A stretch of 41,721 nt of DNA from Betaproteobacteria bacterium (lineage in GTDB: Bacteria > Pseudomonadota > Gammaproteobacteria > Burkholderiales > Gallionellaceae), in assembly GCA_021413765.1 (NCBI GenBank), contig JAIOPT010000118.1:1-41721 (forward strand), given 5' to 3'. Positions 8,873 to 16,990 of this stretch are shown in pieces. The notes below the pieces were generated by a model that ran no database searches, was not told where the DNA came from, and saw only the letters and a program-made list of their open reading frames with translations. A program made the translations under genes and the position numbers. Numbering within the stretch: the stretch's first letter is position 1; the number at the start of each line of letters is the position of its first letter.

Positions 8873-10075
8873 TTAACTGTAACTCAGACCCATCGCCTCA
8901 CGCACGTCACGCATGGTCTCGGCCGCCAGCTTGCGCGCTTTCTCGCAACCATCAGAGATGATGTTGCGCACCAGCGTAGGATCGTCCAGATAGAGCTGAG
9001 CACGCTCGCGCATGGGTTTTTGTTCAGCCAGCACTGCATCTATCACTGGCTGTTTGCATTCGATGCAGCCCATTTGTGCGCTCCTACAGCCTTGTTGCAC
9101 CCAATTCTTGGTCTCTTCATTGGAATACACTTGATGTAACTGCCATACAGGACATTTATCAGGATTTCCCACATCGGTACGACGTATACGCGCCGGGTCG
9201 GTCGGCATGGTGCGTATTTTCTTGGTCACACTGGCTTCGTCCTCGCGCAGACTGATAGTGTTGTTGTAAGATTTTGACATTTTCTGTCCATCCAATCCGG
9301 GCATTTTCGAAGCCGCAGTGAGCATGGCATGCGGTTCGAATAAAATCATTTTCCCGCCGCTTTCAAGATAGCCGAGCAGGCGCTCGCGATCATCCATGCT
9401 CAGGCTCTGCTGTTCATCGAGTAGGAATTTGGCAGATTGCAGCGCCTCGCCATCACCTTGCTCCTGATAGCGAGTACGCAACTCGTCATACAGCTTTGCT
9501 TTCTTGCTCCCCAGTTTCTTGACGGCAGATTTGGCTTTTTCCTCGAAACCTGATTCGCGCCCATAAATGTGGTTAAAGCGGCGGGCAACTTCACGCGTGA
9601 ACTCGATGTGTGGCACCTGATCTTCACCGACTGGCACTTGGGTGGCGCGGTAAATGAGGATATCCGCACTTTGCAATAACGGATAGCCGAGGAAACCGTA
9701 TGTGCCCAAATCCTTCTCTGACAGTTTCTCCTGCTGATCTTTATAGGTCGGCACACGTTCCAGCCACCCCCGCGGCGTAATCATGGATAGCAACAGATGT
9801 AATTCGGCGTGTTCTGGTACCTTGGATTGGATGAAGAGCGTGGCTCGAGCTGGATCAACTCCCACAGCCAGCCAGTCAATGACCATATCCCATACACTTT
9901 GTTCAATAATCTGAGGGGTATCATAATGCGTGGTCAGCGCATGCCAATCAGCAACAAAAAATAAGCACTCATATTTTTGCTGCATCTGCACCCAATTTTT
10001 CAACACGCCATGGTAATGCCCAAGATGCAGGCTGCCCGTGGGCCTCATTCCTGATAACACTCGATCAACATGCAT
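8873..10075 (-). CDS. trpS: Tryptophanyl-tRNA synthetase
   Basis: This class I synthetase of 400 residues charges tRNA-Trp. The HIGH-type signature is seen as TGSLHLGHYHG at about residues 13-23, and the KMSKS loop as DGQKMSKSYNN in the middle. It carries the roughly 60-residue insert (YGRESGFEEKAKSAVKKLGSKKAK and following) seen in the longer betaproteobacterial TrpS form. The chosen start is ATG 10075, ten bases after the stop of the upstream M50 gene. The frame can be extended to a TTG at 10096, but that would overlap the upstream gene and add residues the family lacks. Confidence 0.95.
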   Translation of the reverse strand: MHVDRVLSGMRPTGSLHLGHYHGVLKNWVQMQQKYECLFFVADWHALTTHYDTPQIIEQSVWDMVIDWLAVGVDPARATLFIQSKVPEHAELHLLLSMITPRGWLERVPTYKDQQEKLSEKDLGTYGFLGYPLLQSADILIYRATQVPVGEDQVPHIEFTREVARRFNHIYGRESGFEEKAKSAVKKLGSKKAKLYDELRTRYQEQGDGEALQSAKFLLDEQQSLSMDDRERLLGYLESGGKMILFEPHAMLTAASKMPGLDGQKMSKSYNNTISLREDEASVTKKIRTMPTDPARIRRTDVGNPDKCPVWQLHQVYSNEETKNWVQQGCRSAQMGCIECKQPVIDAVLAEQKPMRERAQLYLDDPTLVRNIISDGCEKARKLAAETMRDVREAMGLSYS

Positions 10076-10085
10076 AGTTTTTACT

Positions 10086-10733
10086 TTACAGTCCAAAAAT
10101 AGAATTAATTAACTGAATAAGCCCGATTACAGGCGGCCCCAATATCCAGCCGAGAACAGGCGAAACCGCCAAAAAAATCAGTATGAACATACCGTACGGT
10201 TCAATTCTTGCCAGCATGGAAGCCTGTTGATGCGGCAGCAGGCTGACGGCCATGCGCCCACCATCCAGAGGCGGTAGCGGCAACAAATTAAGCACCATTA
10301 GCACAACATTAATTTTAATTCCAATCTGCGCCATACCCAACAATGGCTCGGCGAAATAGTTTGCCGGCAATATCATTGCCAGCTTGGCCAGTGCCGCCCA
10401 GAGTAGCGCCATGAACAGGTTGGCAAGCGGACCGGCTAGTGCAACCCAAAGCATATCTTGCTTGGGACGGTTCAGAGCGGCAAAGTTCACGGGTACCGGC
10501 TTCGCCCAACCAAACAAGATTCCACCCATCCATAGTGTCATCAACGGTAACAGGATAGTACCGACAAGATCAATGTGACGGATGGGATTCAAGCTGATAC
10601 GTCCCTGCTGATAAGCCGTCATATCACCAAAATGCCGCGCTACATAGCCATGCGCCGCCTCATGCAGGGTAATTGCAAATAAAATTGGAATTGCCGCAAT
10701 GGCAATGGTTTGTATCAATTGGTCGATCTGCAT
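10086..10733 (-). CDS. Site-2-protease-type M50 membrane metalloprotease
   Basis: This 215-residue polytopic membrane protein has its zinc motif HEAAH at residues 24-28 within the first membrane helix. The second M50 signature, NLLPLPPLDGGRM, lies near residues 148-160 and its Asp is the third ligand. Four to five further hydrophobic segments are present. It belongs to the small stand-alone group of the M50 family (no PDZ domain, no CBS domain), whose substrates are mostly unknown. It sits between yciO (7-base gap) and trpS (10-base gap) in the operon, a conserved neighbourhood in betaproteobacteria. Confidence 0.9.
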   Translation of the reverse strand: MQIDQLIQTIAIAAIPILFAITLHEAAHGYVARHFGDMTAYQQGRISLNPIRHIDLVGTILLPLMTLWMGGILFGWAKPVPVNFAALNRPKQDMLWVALAGPLANLFMALLWAALAKLAMILPANYFAEPLLGMAQIGIKINVVLMVLNLLPLPPLDGGRMAVSLLPHQQASMLARIEPYGMFILIFLAVSPVLGWILGPPVIGLIQLINSIFGL

Positions 10734-10740
10734 TTGTTAT

Positions 10741-11370
10741 TTATTTCTCAATTAAAAATGGTGAAACATCACCCTTGCCAAACCGAACCACCACAGGCGT
10801 ATCTTTGGTTAGGTCAATTACTGTGGTCGAGTCTAATCCCACCGCGCCACCATCCACCACCAGATCAATTTGATGCTGTAACAGGTCGCGAATCTGCTCA
10901 GCATCATTCATTGCAAACTCCTCATTTGGCAAAATCAAGGTAGAACTTATCAGCGGCTCACCCAGCTCTTCCAGCAGCGCCAATGCCACCGGATGATCGG
11001 GGATGCGCACACCTATCGTGCTGCGTTTGGGATGTTGCAGACGCTTGGGAACTTCCTTGGTGGCTTCAAGGATAAATGTATAACTGCCCGGCGTATTGTT
11101 TTTTAGCAGTCGAAATTGCACATTATCCACCCGTGCATAGCGGGCTAGCTCGGACAAATCACGGCAAACCATCGTCATGTGATGCTTGTCATCCACGCCG
11201 CGTATTTGGCGAATGCGTGCCACTGCTTCCTTATCACCAAGATGACAACCCAAGGCGTAGCAGGAATCAGTAGGGTACGCAATTACCGCACCATTGCGCA
11301 CTAAATCGGCGGCTTGTTTAATCAGTCGCGGCTGTGGATTTGTTGGGTGAACAGTGAAAAATTGTGACAT
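10741..11370 (-). CDS. YciO/YrdC/Sua5-family protein (threonylcarbamoyl-AMP synthase-like)
   Basis: This 209-residue protein has the YrdC fold. The N-terminal motif GAVIAYPTDSCYALGC (about residues 28-43) and the internal KHHMTMVCRDLSEL match YciO more than TsaC. GSYTFILEATKEVPKRLQHPKRSTIGVRIPDH forms the ATP/bicarbonate-threonine pocket region. Members make threonylcarbamoyl-adenylate for tRNA t6A37, and YciO paralogues show weak or redundant activity. The ATG follows the PHP gene stop by only two bases (TAG-CC-ATG), so it is in the same transcript. Confidence 0.9.
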   Translation of the reverse strand: MSQFFTVHPTNPQPRLIKQAADLVRNGAVIAYPTDSCYALGCHLGDKEAVARIRQIRGVDDKHHMTMVCRDLSELARYARVDNVQFRLLKNNTPGSYTFILEATKEVPKRLQHPKRSTIGVRIPDHPVALALLEELGEPLISSTLILPNEEFAMNDAEQIRDLLQHQIDLVVDGGAVGLDSTTVIDLTKDTPVVVRFGKGDVSPFLIEK

Positions 11371-11372
11371 GG

Positions 11373-12299
11373 CTAGCGGTTAACTCTCTCCGCTTCTTCT
11401 CGTTCCTCTCCTGAAGAGCTGAGCAAAGTTTTTGAAGACAAAGATGGCTCAGCTTCCCACGCTAACCACACGGGACGGCAATCCAATGGAAAATCAGGCA
11501 AACGGCCTAAGTCCCTATAGCTTTCACCTGGCCCATGAAAATCCGAACCGCACGAAGCTAGCAAATTAAATTCATTAGCATAATGGGCAAACTCGGCATA
11601 TTGCTCTGGTGTGTGACTACCACACACAACCTCGATCCCCTGCCCGCCCAAATCGATAAATTCACTCAACAATTCGCGTAAGGTTTTCTGCCCCATGCCT
11701 TTACGTGCCACTGTATAACGACCTGGATGCGCCAGCACGGCGACCCCACCACTGCCGCATATCCAGCTGACTGCATCCGGCAAGGAAGCCCACTGGTGTG
11801 GCACATATCCAGGCTTATCCTTAACCAGATAATTCTTGAACACGCTACGTACATCCTTGCAGTAGCCACTCTCGACCAAAAATCGAGCGAAATGTGTGCG
11901 TCCAATAATGCCTTGGTTATCCGCATATTGATAAGCGCCTGCCAGAGCCCCGCTAATGCCGCTCCTGGCCAGTGACTCAGCCATCAGCTCCGCACGTGCC
12001 CCACGCCCGCTACGAATGCTGTGTAGACCTTCCACCAGCGGTTTATATGCCGGATCAATACGTAAACCAATAATATGCAGAGTGTAACTGCGCCAAGTTA
12101 CCGAAATTTCCACTCCATTGATAAATTGCATACCGTGCTGTGCAGCGGCAGCTGCTGCCTCAGCCAAGCCAGAGATATCGTCATGGTCAGTCAGCGCAAG
12201 AAATTTCACTCCCCGCTCAGCCGCACGCGCAACCAAATCAGTGGGCGATAACAATCCGTCTGAAACAGTTGAATGACAATGCAGGTCGTAATCTAACAT
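11373..12299 (-). CDS. PHP-domain phosphoesterase (YciV / RNase AM-like)
   Basis: This 308-residue metal-dependent hydrolase starts at ATG 12299, which has AGGA eight bases upstream. A GTG 33 bases further out gives only unconserved residues. The PHP motifs are visible: DYDLHCHSTVSDG (residues 3-15), ALTDHDDISG (about 34-43), the region GIIGRTHFARFLV, the VLAHPGRY motif, and near the end SCGSDFHGPGE. E. coli YciV (Rnm) hydrolyses 3',5'-nucleoside bisphosphates and trims RNA 5' ends, and this match in length and motifs suggests the same. It is the first gene of a seven-gene minus-strand operon. Confidence 0.88.
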   Translation of the reverse strand: MLDYDLHCHSTVSDGLLSPTDLVARAAERGVKFLALTDHDDISGLAEAAAAAAQHGMQFINGVEISVTWRSYTLHIIGLRIDPAYKPLVEGLHSIRSGRGARAELMAESLARSGISGALAGAYQYADNQGIIGRTHFARFLVESGYCKDVRSVFKNYLVKDKPGYVPHQWASLPDAVSWICGSGGVAVLAHPGRYTVARKGMGQKTLRELLSEFIDLGGQGIEVVCGSHTPEQYAEFAHYANEFNLLASCGSDFHGPGESYRDLGRLPDFPLDCRPVWLAWEAEPSLSSKTLLSSSGEEREEAERVNR

Positions 12300-12374
12300 T
12301 TTTAATCCTAAGTAACTCTCGCCTTGCCGCACAGATGAATATCCATTTAATTAGCTAACAAGCGAATTGCAATA

Positions 12375-12824
12375 CTAATCTGGACTCTCATTTCCTGTAT
12401 AAATTTTTTCTGCACGATGAACAAAGGCATCCACAAAACTATTGGCGATAAAATGAAAGATGGGACCGAACACTTTTTCCAGTAACTTATTGGAAAATTC
12501 GTAATGCAATTTAAATTCTATTTTACAGGCAGATTCGGAAAGAGGTATAAAATGCCAATCACCATCAAGGTGCTTGAACGGTCCATCTTTTAGTGTGATG
12601 TCAATGTGATGAGGAAACTGACGCACATTCTCAGTGGTAAAACTCTGCTTAATATGGTGATAATTAATGTGTACTGTCGCATGTACAGTATCACCATCCA
12701 TCGAGATGACACTGGCTCCGCCACACCACGGCAAAAACTGCGGATAATCCGCCACATCATCCACCAGAACGAACATCTGCTTCGCGCTGAAGGGAACCAG
12801 AACTGATTTTTCGACTAAGGCCAT
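12375..12824 (-). CDS. ratA: RatA / COQ10-type START-domain protein
   Basis: This 149-residue protein starts at ATG 12824. The frame is open further upstream, but the family begins exactly here (MALVEKSVLVPFSAKQMF). It contains the COQ10/RatA signature DVADYPQFLPWCGGASV (about residues 23-39), and its last third carries FELHY-like strands and the helix FIANSFVDAFVHRA. Family members bind ubiquinone or related lipids. The E. coli homologue RatA was described as a ribosome-association inhibitor but is probably a quinone-binding helper. It is divergent from smpB with only 42 bases between them, the standard arrangement. Confidence 0.9.
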   Translation of the reverse strand: MALVEKSVLVPFSAKQMFVLVDDVADYPQFLPWCGGASVISMDGDTVHATVHINYHHIKQSFTTENVRQFPHHIDITLKDGPFKHLDGDWHFIPLSESACKIEFKLHYEFSNKLLEKVFGPIFHFIANSFVDAFVHRAEKIYTGNESPD

Positions 12825-12866
12825 TCTAGCAGTACGTCCATGCAAAGCTGGTAGAATATACAAATT

Positions 12867-13316
12867 ATGAGCATAGTCCAAAATAAAAAAGCATACCACG
12901 ACTACTTCATCGAAGATCGCTATGAGGCTGGCATCATGCTGGAAGGCTGGGAAGTCAAAGCAATTCGCGCTGGGCGCGCCAATCTCAAAGAAGCCTATAT
13001 TACGGTGAAGGATGGCGCCCTGTATTTGTTCGGCTCCCATATTAGCCCACTGACTACCGCTTCCACGCATATCTATCCTGACCCCGTTCGCACGCGCAAA
13101 CTACTGTTGCATGCAGCTGAAATCAACAAGTTGATCAGCAAAGTGCAGCGCGCTGGCTACACTCTTATGCCATTGAACATGCACTTTAAAGGTAGTCTCG
13201 TCAAACTGGATATCGGCCTAGCAAAAGGGAAAAAGCAACACGATAAACGTGACACGGAGCGTGAACGCGATGCCTCACGCGAGGCTCAGCAAGCAATGAA
13301 AAAATCGCGCAGTTAA
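12867..13316 (+). CDS. smpB: SsrA-binding protein SmpB
   Basis: This 149-residue protein partners tmRNA in rescuing stalled ribosomes. The signatures are [39 protein letters not shown] (residues 6-44), the middle [24 protein letters not shown], and the lysine/arginine-rich C-terminal tail ([28 protein letters not shown]) that enters the mRNA channel. The start is fixed by the short gap to divergent ratA. The tmRNA gene itself is not in the window. Confidence 0.97.
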   Translation: MSIVQNKKAYHDYFIEDRYEAGIMLEGWEVKAIRAGRANLKEAYITVKDGALYLFGSHISPLTTASTHIYPDPVRTRKLLLHAAEINKLISKVQRAGYTLMPLNMHFKGSLVKLDIGLAKGKKQHDKRDTERERDASREAQQAMKKSRS

Positions 13317-13320
13317 CTGC

Positions 13321-13348
13321 AATAAAGCACCCCGCCCGAGGGACGGGG
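13321..13348 (-). terminator. Intrinsic-terminator-like hairpin after the epimerase-like gene
   Basis: On the minus strand the outer stem CCCCG/CGGGG (13344-13348 with 13330-13334) encloses an inner GC-rich CCC/GGG pairing. It is followed by TGCTTTATT (13329-13321). It lies about 58 bases past the stop of the epimerase-like gene at 13407. The T-tract is imperfect. On the plus strand, after smpB, no T-tract follows the hairpin. Confidence 0.5.
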
Positions 13349-13406
13349 AATTGAACCCGCAGAGATTAAAATAGCGAGACTCTGGACAAGAAACACTCAT
13401 GCAGCA

Positions 13407-14138
13407 TTACGAACCAACCTTGGCAAGCTCTGCGCGCAGGGCAGCGATAATAGAATCATAGCGATTTGGGTCAGTCTCATTGCCAGCTTCATACAGCGCT
13501 GAGCCGATCACAAAAGTGTCGGCACCCGCCATAGCAATTTGTGCGATATTGCCTAAATTTACGTCACCGTGGACTTCCAGGACGATATTGCGCCCGCTAT
13601 CATTTATTTTTTTGCGTGCCATGCGCACCTTGTTAAGCGCCTCAGGAATAAATTTCTGACCAATGATTAAACCAGTCTGTTTAGACATGACCAAGACGAC
13701 GTCGATCTTGCTTATAACGTGGTCGAGGTAGCTAAAAGGCGTGCCAGCATTGAATGCCAATCCGGCTTTGCAGCCATGTTCGTGGATTAAATCAACGATA
13801 TGCTCGATGTTTTCGAAGGACGGCAGATTGTACGGATCTCGATCAACTGCTTCAGGATGAAAAGTAATAATGTTTGCACCAGCCTTAGCATACTCTGGCA
13901 CAAGGTCTTTCAATGAATTGTCTACATTGTAACCGCTCGTCAGGTGTATCTCGATCGGCGCTTCAGTAATAGGCCGGATGGCCGCGCATGCCTTCGAACC
14001 ATTTCTAAACGTTGGCACGAAATGCTTATTCATCACTTCTATGTGGATAATGTCTGCGCCCGCAGCGAGGACATTGACGATCTCTTCGCCAAGCTTGGCG
14101 AAATTGGCAGAAATAATGCTGGGTGCAATTTTGTACAT
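13407..14138 (-). CDS. Ribulose-phosphate 3-epimerase-family protein with altered active site
   Basis: This 243-residue TIM-barrel protein has an AAAGG ribosome site eight bases before ATG 14138. The overall RPE pattern is clear: KIAPSIISANFAKLGEE (3-19), HFVP (39-42), AGANIITFHPEA (86-97), EHGCKAGLAFNAGTP (120-134), and GADTFVIGSALYE near the end. However, several residues that RPE uses for metal binding and acid/base chemistry differ. The canonical HVDVMD is HIEVMN here (H32 kept, Asp to Glu34, Asp to Asn37), and LDVHLM is IEIHLT (H65 kept). The phosphate/loop motif MSVNPGFGGQ is replaced by MSKQTGLIIGQ. The second catalytic Asp in EVDGG is His190 (EVHGD). It is thus a paralogue that cannot be assumed to epimerise ribulose-5-phosphate. 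It could act on another sugar phosphate or bind a ligand. It is monocistronic. Confidence 0.8.
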   Translation of the reverse strand: MYKIAPSIISANFAKLGEEIVNVLAAGADIIHIEVMNKHFVPTFRNGSKACAAIRPITEAPIEIHLTSGYNVDNSLKDLVPEYAKAGANIITFHPEAVDRDPYNLPSFENIEHIVDLIHEHGCKAGLAFNAGTPFSYLDHVISKIDVVLVMSKQTGLIIGQKFIPEALNKVRMARKKINDSGRNIVLEVHGDVNLGNIAQIAMAGADTFVIGSALYEAGNETDPNRYDSIIAALRAELAKVGS

Positions 14139-14215
14139 TAGATGCCTTTAAATGAATTTGGAAAAAATGTTCATTCTACCCGAAACCCACGGGAAATAAT
14201 TTTGATGAGAGCTGG

Positions 14216-15031
14216 TTATCTACGCGTAGCTTCGTAAAGTGGCAAGACGGTTGGCAACAACATTTCAATCTGTCGAATACGAGTTGAGTCAGCTGGATGG
14301 CTACTCAGAAACTCAGGTGAGCGTTGGCCGCCTTTGTCCTTCATCATTTTCTGCCACAATGTAACTCCTGCACGTGGGTCGTAGCCTGCTCGTGCACTCA
14401 GTTCCAGCCCAATGCGATCAGCCTCAGTCTCGTCAGTACGGCTGAATCTGGTTGCGATTAAAGCCTGATACCCAGCACCAACCAGATCAGCTGCACCTCC
14501 GCTTAAACCTAATAATGCAGCGCCAACATTAATTGCAGTATTGGCAGCCATTGCTTGAGATACCTGCTCACGAGAGTGTTCGCGCAAGGCATGTGCAACC
14601 TCATGGCCCAACACGACTGCGATTTCATCATCTGTTAGTTTTAGCTCATTGATCAGTCCGGAATAAAAAATAATTTTACCGCCAGGCATACAGAAAGCAT
14701 TAAGCTGATTTTCACTAATTATATTGGCTTCCCACTTCCAACTTGGAGCATCAGAACGGAATGTTGCGGTATGTGGTTTGATGCGGTTGGTAATCGCAAG
14801 CAACCGTTCCAACATCGCGCGATCTTGATTCAGCGTCCCTTTTTGTTCTGCTTCTGCCTTCAGTTTGCTATAGCTTTGATCGGCAACTTGCTCCAACTGC
14901 TGCGAAGAAACGAGCATGAGCTGAGAGCGCTGTGCGCCGACCGCACCTCCAGAAGTAGTGGTTTGGCATCCACCAAGTGCAGCTAATGACAAACTAATAA
15001 ATATTGTCGAATACATCCAATTATTAAACAT
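14216..15031 (-). CDS. M48-family lipoprotein metalloprotease (LoiP/BepA-like)
   Basis: This 271-residue protein has an AAAGGA site five bases before ATG 15031. It begins with a lipoprotein signal whose lipobox LGGC puts the lipidated Cys at residue 22, so it should be anchored in the outer or inner membrane facing the periplasm. The zinc motif HEVAH is at 143-147, and the third ligand region is DETEADRIGLELS (around 200-212). The C-terminus carries FLSSHPADSTRIRQIEMLLP, typical of the M48 group of YggG (LoiP). Homologues degrade or chaperone misfolded outer-membrane proteins. It is monocistronic. Confidence 0.9.
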   Translation of the reverse strand: MFNNWMYSTIFISLSLAALGGCQTTTSGGAVGAQRSQLMLVSSQQLEQVADQSYSKLKAEAEQKGTLNQDRAMLERLLAITNRIKPHTATFRSDAPSWKWEANIISENQLNAFCMPGGKIIFYSGLINELKLTDDEIAVVLGHEVAHALREHSREQVSQAMAANTAINVGAALLGLSGGAADLVGAGYQALIATRFSRTDETEADRIGLELSARAGYDPRAGVTLWQKMMKDKGGQRSPEFLSSHPADSTRIRQIEMLLPTVLPLYEATRR

Positions 15032-15410
15032 GTTTTCCTTTACGATTTTTGCATATCAATCACAATATTTTGCTTCGCGAATAGCTGCCGGGCCGTTTAA
15101 TACAAAAAGTTCGAAGACTTAATGGCAATTCAGAATCAGCCCAATCTCAGCTCCAATTCCAACAACTATACCTATGGCATGCCAAGGATTATCGTGAACA
15201 TAATGATCAGTCGCCCGAACTTCAAACGCGTTCAATATATCACTATAGAGCCAGCCATTAAATAGTACGGATTGTCATATTCACAAAGGCCGGAATTCGG
15301 ATGATCTGATCAAAGCATTTGGATGACTGACTCTACAGTAATATGCAAAGTCGAATATAAAAGTGGATTCAACTTTACTATCGAGAGTAGGGGTTGTGCG
15401 CGCCCCAAGC
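15032..15410. other. Gene-poor stretch between M48 gene and IS630 element
   Basis: This stretch contains the upstream region of the M48 protease gene and the decayed DUF883 tail at 15119-15229. From 15230 to the IS boundary at 15411 I see no coding frame or promoter that I can support. Confidence 0.5.
15119..15229 (-). pseudogene. Remnant of a DUF883 (YqjD/ElaB) gene, C-terminal tail only
   Basis: Read on the minus strand, a frame ending at the TAA at 15119-15121 gives NAFEVRATDHYVHDNPWHAIGIVVG-type sequence. This aligns well with the C-terminus of the intact DUF883 protein at 6140-6469 (ATDEYVHVNPWQAIGIAAAVG). The frame upstream hits a stop near 15274, and no N-terminal helix, ribosome site or start is recognisable. 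The anchor has also lost its glycine pattern and its basic end. It is best read as the surviving 3' end of a second DUF883 gene, lying about 180 bases from an IS630 insertion. Whether the IS destroyed it cannot be shown, because no 5' half was found beyond the element. Confidence 0.7.
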
Positions 15411-16528
15411 TATTGACTCGGCAGTTAAATATTGAACTTAATTGAAGATACCTTGTCAGATTGTGCATGGAACGACAAGACGGAAGGACACTCCCGATGC
15501 AGGCATTAGCCGAAAGGCGCAGGCGTGCAGTCAAACATCGGGAAAAAGGGATGCTGGTAAATGACGTTGCGCGGGAGTGTGAGCTATCGCGTGGCACGGT
15601 CATCGCTGCGCATAAAGCATATTGCCTGGGTGGTTGGGCGGGGATGGCATTAAAACCACGTGGACGCTCTATGGGAGTGAGGCGAAGATTGACTGCTGAA
15701 CAGGAGAGTGAAGTTCAGAAACTTATTCGCGACAAGACCCCTGACCAGATAAAGATGCCTTACGCCCTGTGGAGTCGCACGGCGGTGATGGAATTGATAG
15801 GGCAACGGTTCAAGATAAAGCTACCTGTCCGGACTGTTGGTACGTATTTGGCGCGTTGGGGATTTACCCCCCAAAAGCCGATAAAAAAAGCTTATCAGCA
15901 ACGCCCAGTCGAGGTGAAGGCGTGGCTCGATAACAGTTATCCGGTGATTGCTGAACGCGCTAAAGCAGAAGGAGCTGAAATCCACTGGGGAGATGAAACT
16001 GGATTGCGCAGCGATGACGTGCGCGGACGTTCTTTCGCACCCAAAGGAAAAACACCCGTGGTGCGGGTCAACAGTAAACGCGAGAACGTGGGACTTATCT
16101 CCACTGTCACGAACCAAGGCAAGGTCAGGTGGATGGTGCTGAACGGCGCGTTGGATTCAGATCAGCTCATCGCATTTCTGAAGCGGTTGGTGAAAGATGC
16201 CAAGCGCAAGGTATTCCTGATTCTGGATAACTTGCGAGTCCACCATGCCAAGCTGGTTAAGGCATGGCTAGCGAAACATGAGGACGAGATTGAAGTGTTT
16301 TATCTGCCGAGTTACAGCCCTGAGTTGAATCCAGATGAAATGCTGAATGCCGATCTCAAACAGGCAGTGACGACCAAGGCACCTGCCCGAACAAAGGGGC
16401 AACTTCTCAAGACGACTACCAGTCACATGCGCAAGCTACAGAAATCACCCGAGCGTGTAAAAAGCTACTTTAAACATGCTCCTGTAAAGTATGCGGCTTA
16501 AGTTCAACAATTTATTGCCGGATCAATA
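15411..16528 (+). mobile_element. Complete IS630-family insertion sequence with TA duplication
   Basis: The element proper is 15413-16526 (about 1.11 kb). The ends are imperfect inverted repeats of about 29 bases. The left end opens TTGACTCGGCAGTTAAAT and the right end, read inward, opens TTGATCCGGCAATAAAT. Both run on to a shared TTGAACTTAA (15432-15441 and 16498-16507). The dinucleotide TA directly flanks both sides (15411-15412 and 16527-16528), the target duplication expected for IS630/Tc1-mariner-type transposition. The single transposase gene fills most of the interior and is intact, so the element may still be active. Confidence 0.88.
15467..16501 (+). CDS. IS630-family DDE transposase
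   Basis: This 344-residue transposase has an N-terminal helix-turn-helix (AVKHREKGMLVNDVARECELSRGTVIAAHKAY). A winged-helix-like part with KPRGRSMGVRRRLT follows, then a DDE catalytic domain. The presumed catalytic residues lie in GDETGL, LILDNLRVHHAK and SPELNPDE, the IS630 pattern with the final acid in NPDE. ATG 15467 is preferred over the TTG two codons earlier; neither has a clear ribosome site. No internal stop or frameshift is present. The stop lies within the right inverted repeat, which is common in compact IS elements. Confidence 0.92.
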   Translation: MERQDGRTLPMQALAERRRRAVKHREKGMLVNDVARECELSRGTVIAAHKAYCLGGWAGMALKPRGRSMGVRRRLTAEQESEVQKLIRDKTPDQIKMPYALWSRTAVMELIGQRFKIKLPVRTVGTYLARWGFTPQKPIKKAYQQRPVEVKAWLDNSYPVIAERAKAEGAEIHWGDETGLRSDDVRGRSFAPKGKTPVVRVNSKRENVGLISTVTNQGKVRWMVLNGALDSDQLIAFLKRLVKDAKRKVFLILDNLRVHHAKLVKAWLAKHEDEIEVFYLPSYSPELNPDEMLNADLKQAVTTKAPARTKGQLLKTTTSHMRKLQKSPERVKSYFKHAPVKYAA

Positions 16529-16570
16529 AGAAATGCATGACAACAAAAAATTGTATTTCCAACTTTCTAG

Positions 16571-16990
16571 TCATTTATTTTTGCTTCCGTTTATCCATTG
16601 CTCGGTTTGGGCATAGTCCAACTTGCCACTTAGTGCTAAGGCATGTCCTTGCGCATCGTAAAAATAGGTGCGGGGTAACTCTCCATACCATTGCGTATCC
16701 ACTTCATAACGTAAGCGATCAACAAAATTGTCGGCAAAAACCCAGGATTCGGCTTTCTTAAGCGGGTATTTTTTCGACAGCTTGCCAAACAGCACCATAT
16801 CATCGCGGCAATATGTGCAGTCAAGAGACCATAAACTGATAATGAAAGGTTTACCCGCACGGGCTGAAACAATTTTCTGATAACTGCCGCGCACAAAATG
16901 TTTGGACATTTGTGCCGCCGAAGAACTAGCAGAACTTAAGCACAACAATAAACCGAGCAGACATTTAATTATTGTCCCACTCGATTTCAT
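16571..16990 (-). CDS. Periplasmic thioredoxin-fold (TlpA-like) protein
   Basis: This 139-residue protein has a signal peptide (hydrophobic core about residues 8-26). The thioredoxin motif CTYC is at residues 58-61, set in IISLWSLDCTYCRDDM. The cis-proline loop is seen as ELPRTYFYDAQG near 104-115. The CxxC and short length place it with TlpA/ResE-like redox or cytochrome/metal-site maturation proteins, though it is shorter than TlpA. Its ATG overlaps the stop of the upstream beta-propeller gene (ATGA), so the two are co-translated. That points to a redox partner for the Cys-rich propeller. The IS630 element lies just downstream. The specific substrate is unknown. Confidence 0.8.
   Translation of the reverse strand: MKSSGTIIKCLLGLLLCLSSASSSAAQMSKHFVRGSYQKIVSARAGKPFIISLWSLDCTYCRDDMVLFGKLSKKYPLKKAESWVFADNFVDRLRYEVDTQWYGELPRTYFYDAQGHALALSGKLDYAQTEQWINGSKNK

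Noticed and set aside
13344-13362. tRNA/tmRNA-like T-arm (GGGTTCAATTCCC on the minus strand) next to smpB
   Set aside because: The T-loop consensus is there, but only three stem pairs form and no acceptor or other arms can be found. It is probably chance, next to the terminator hairpin.
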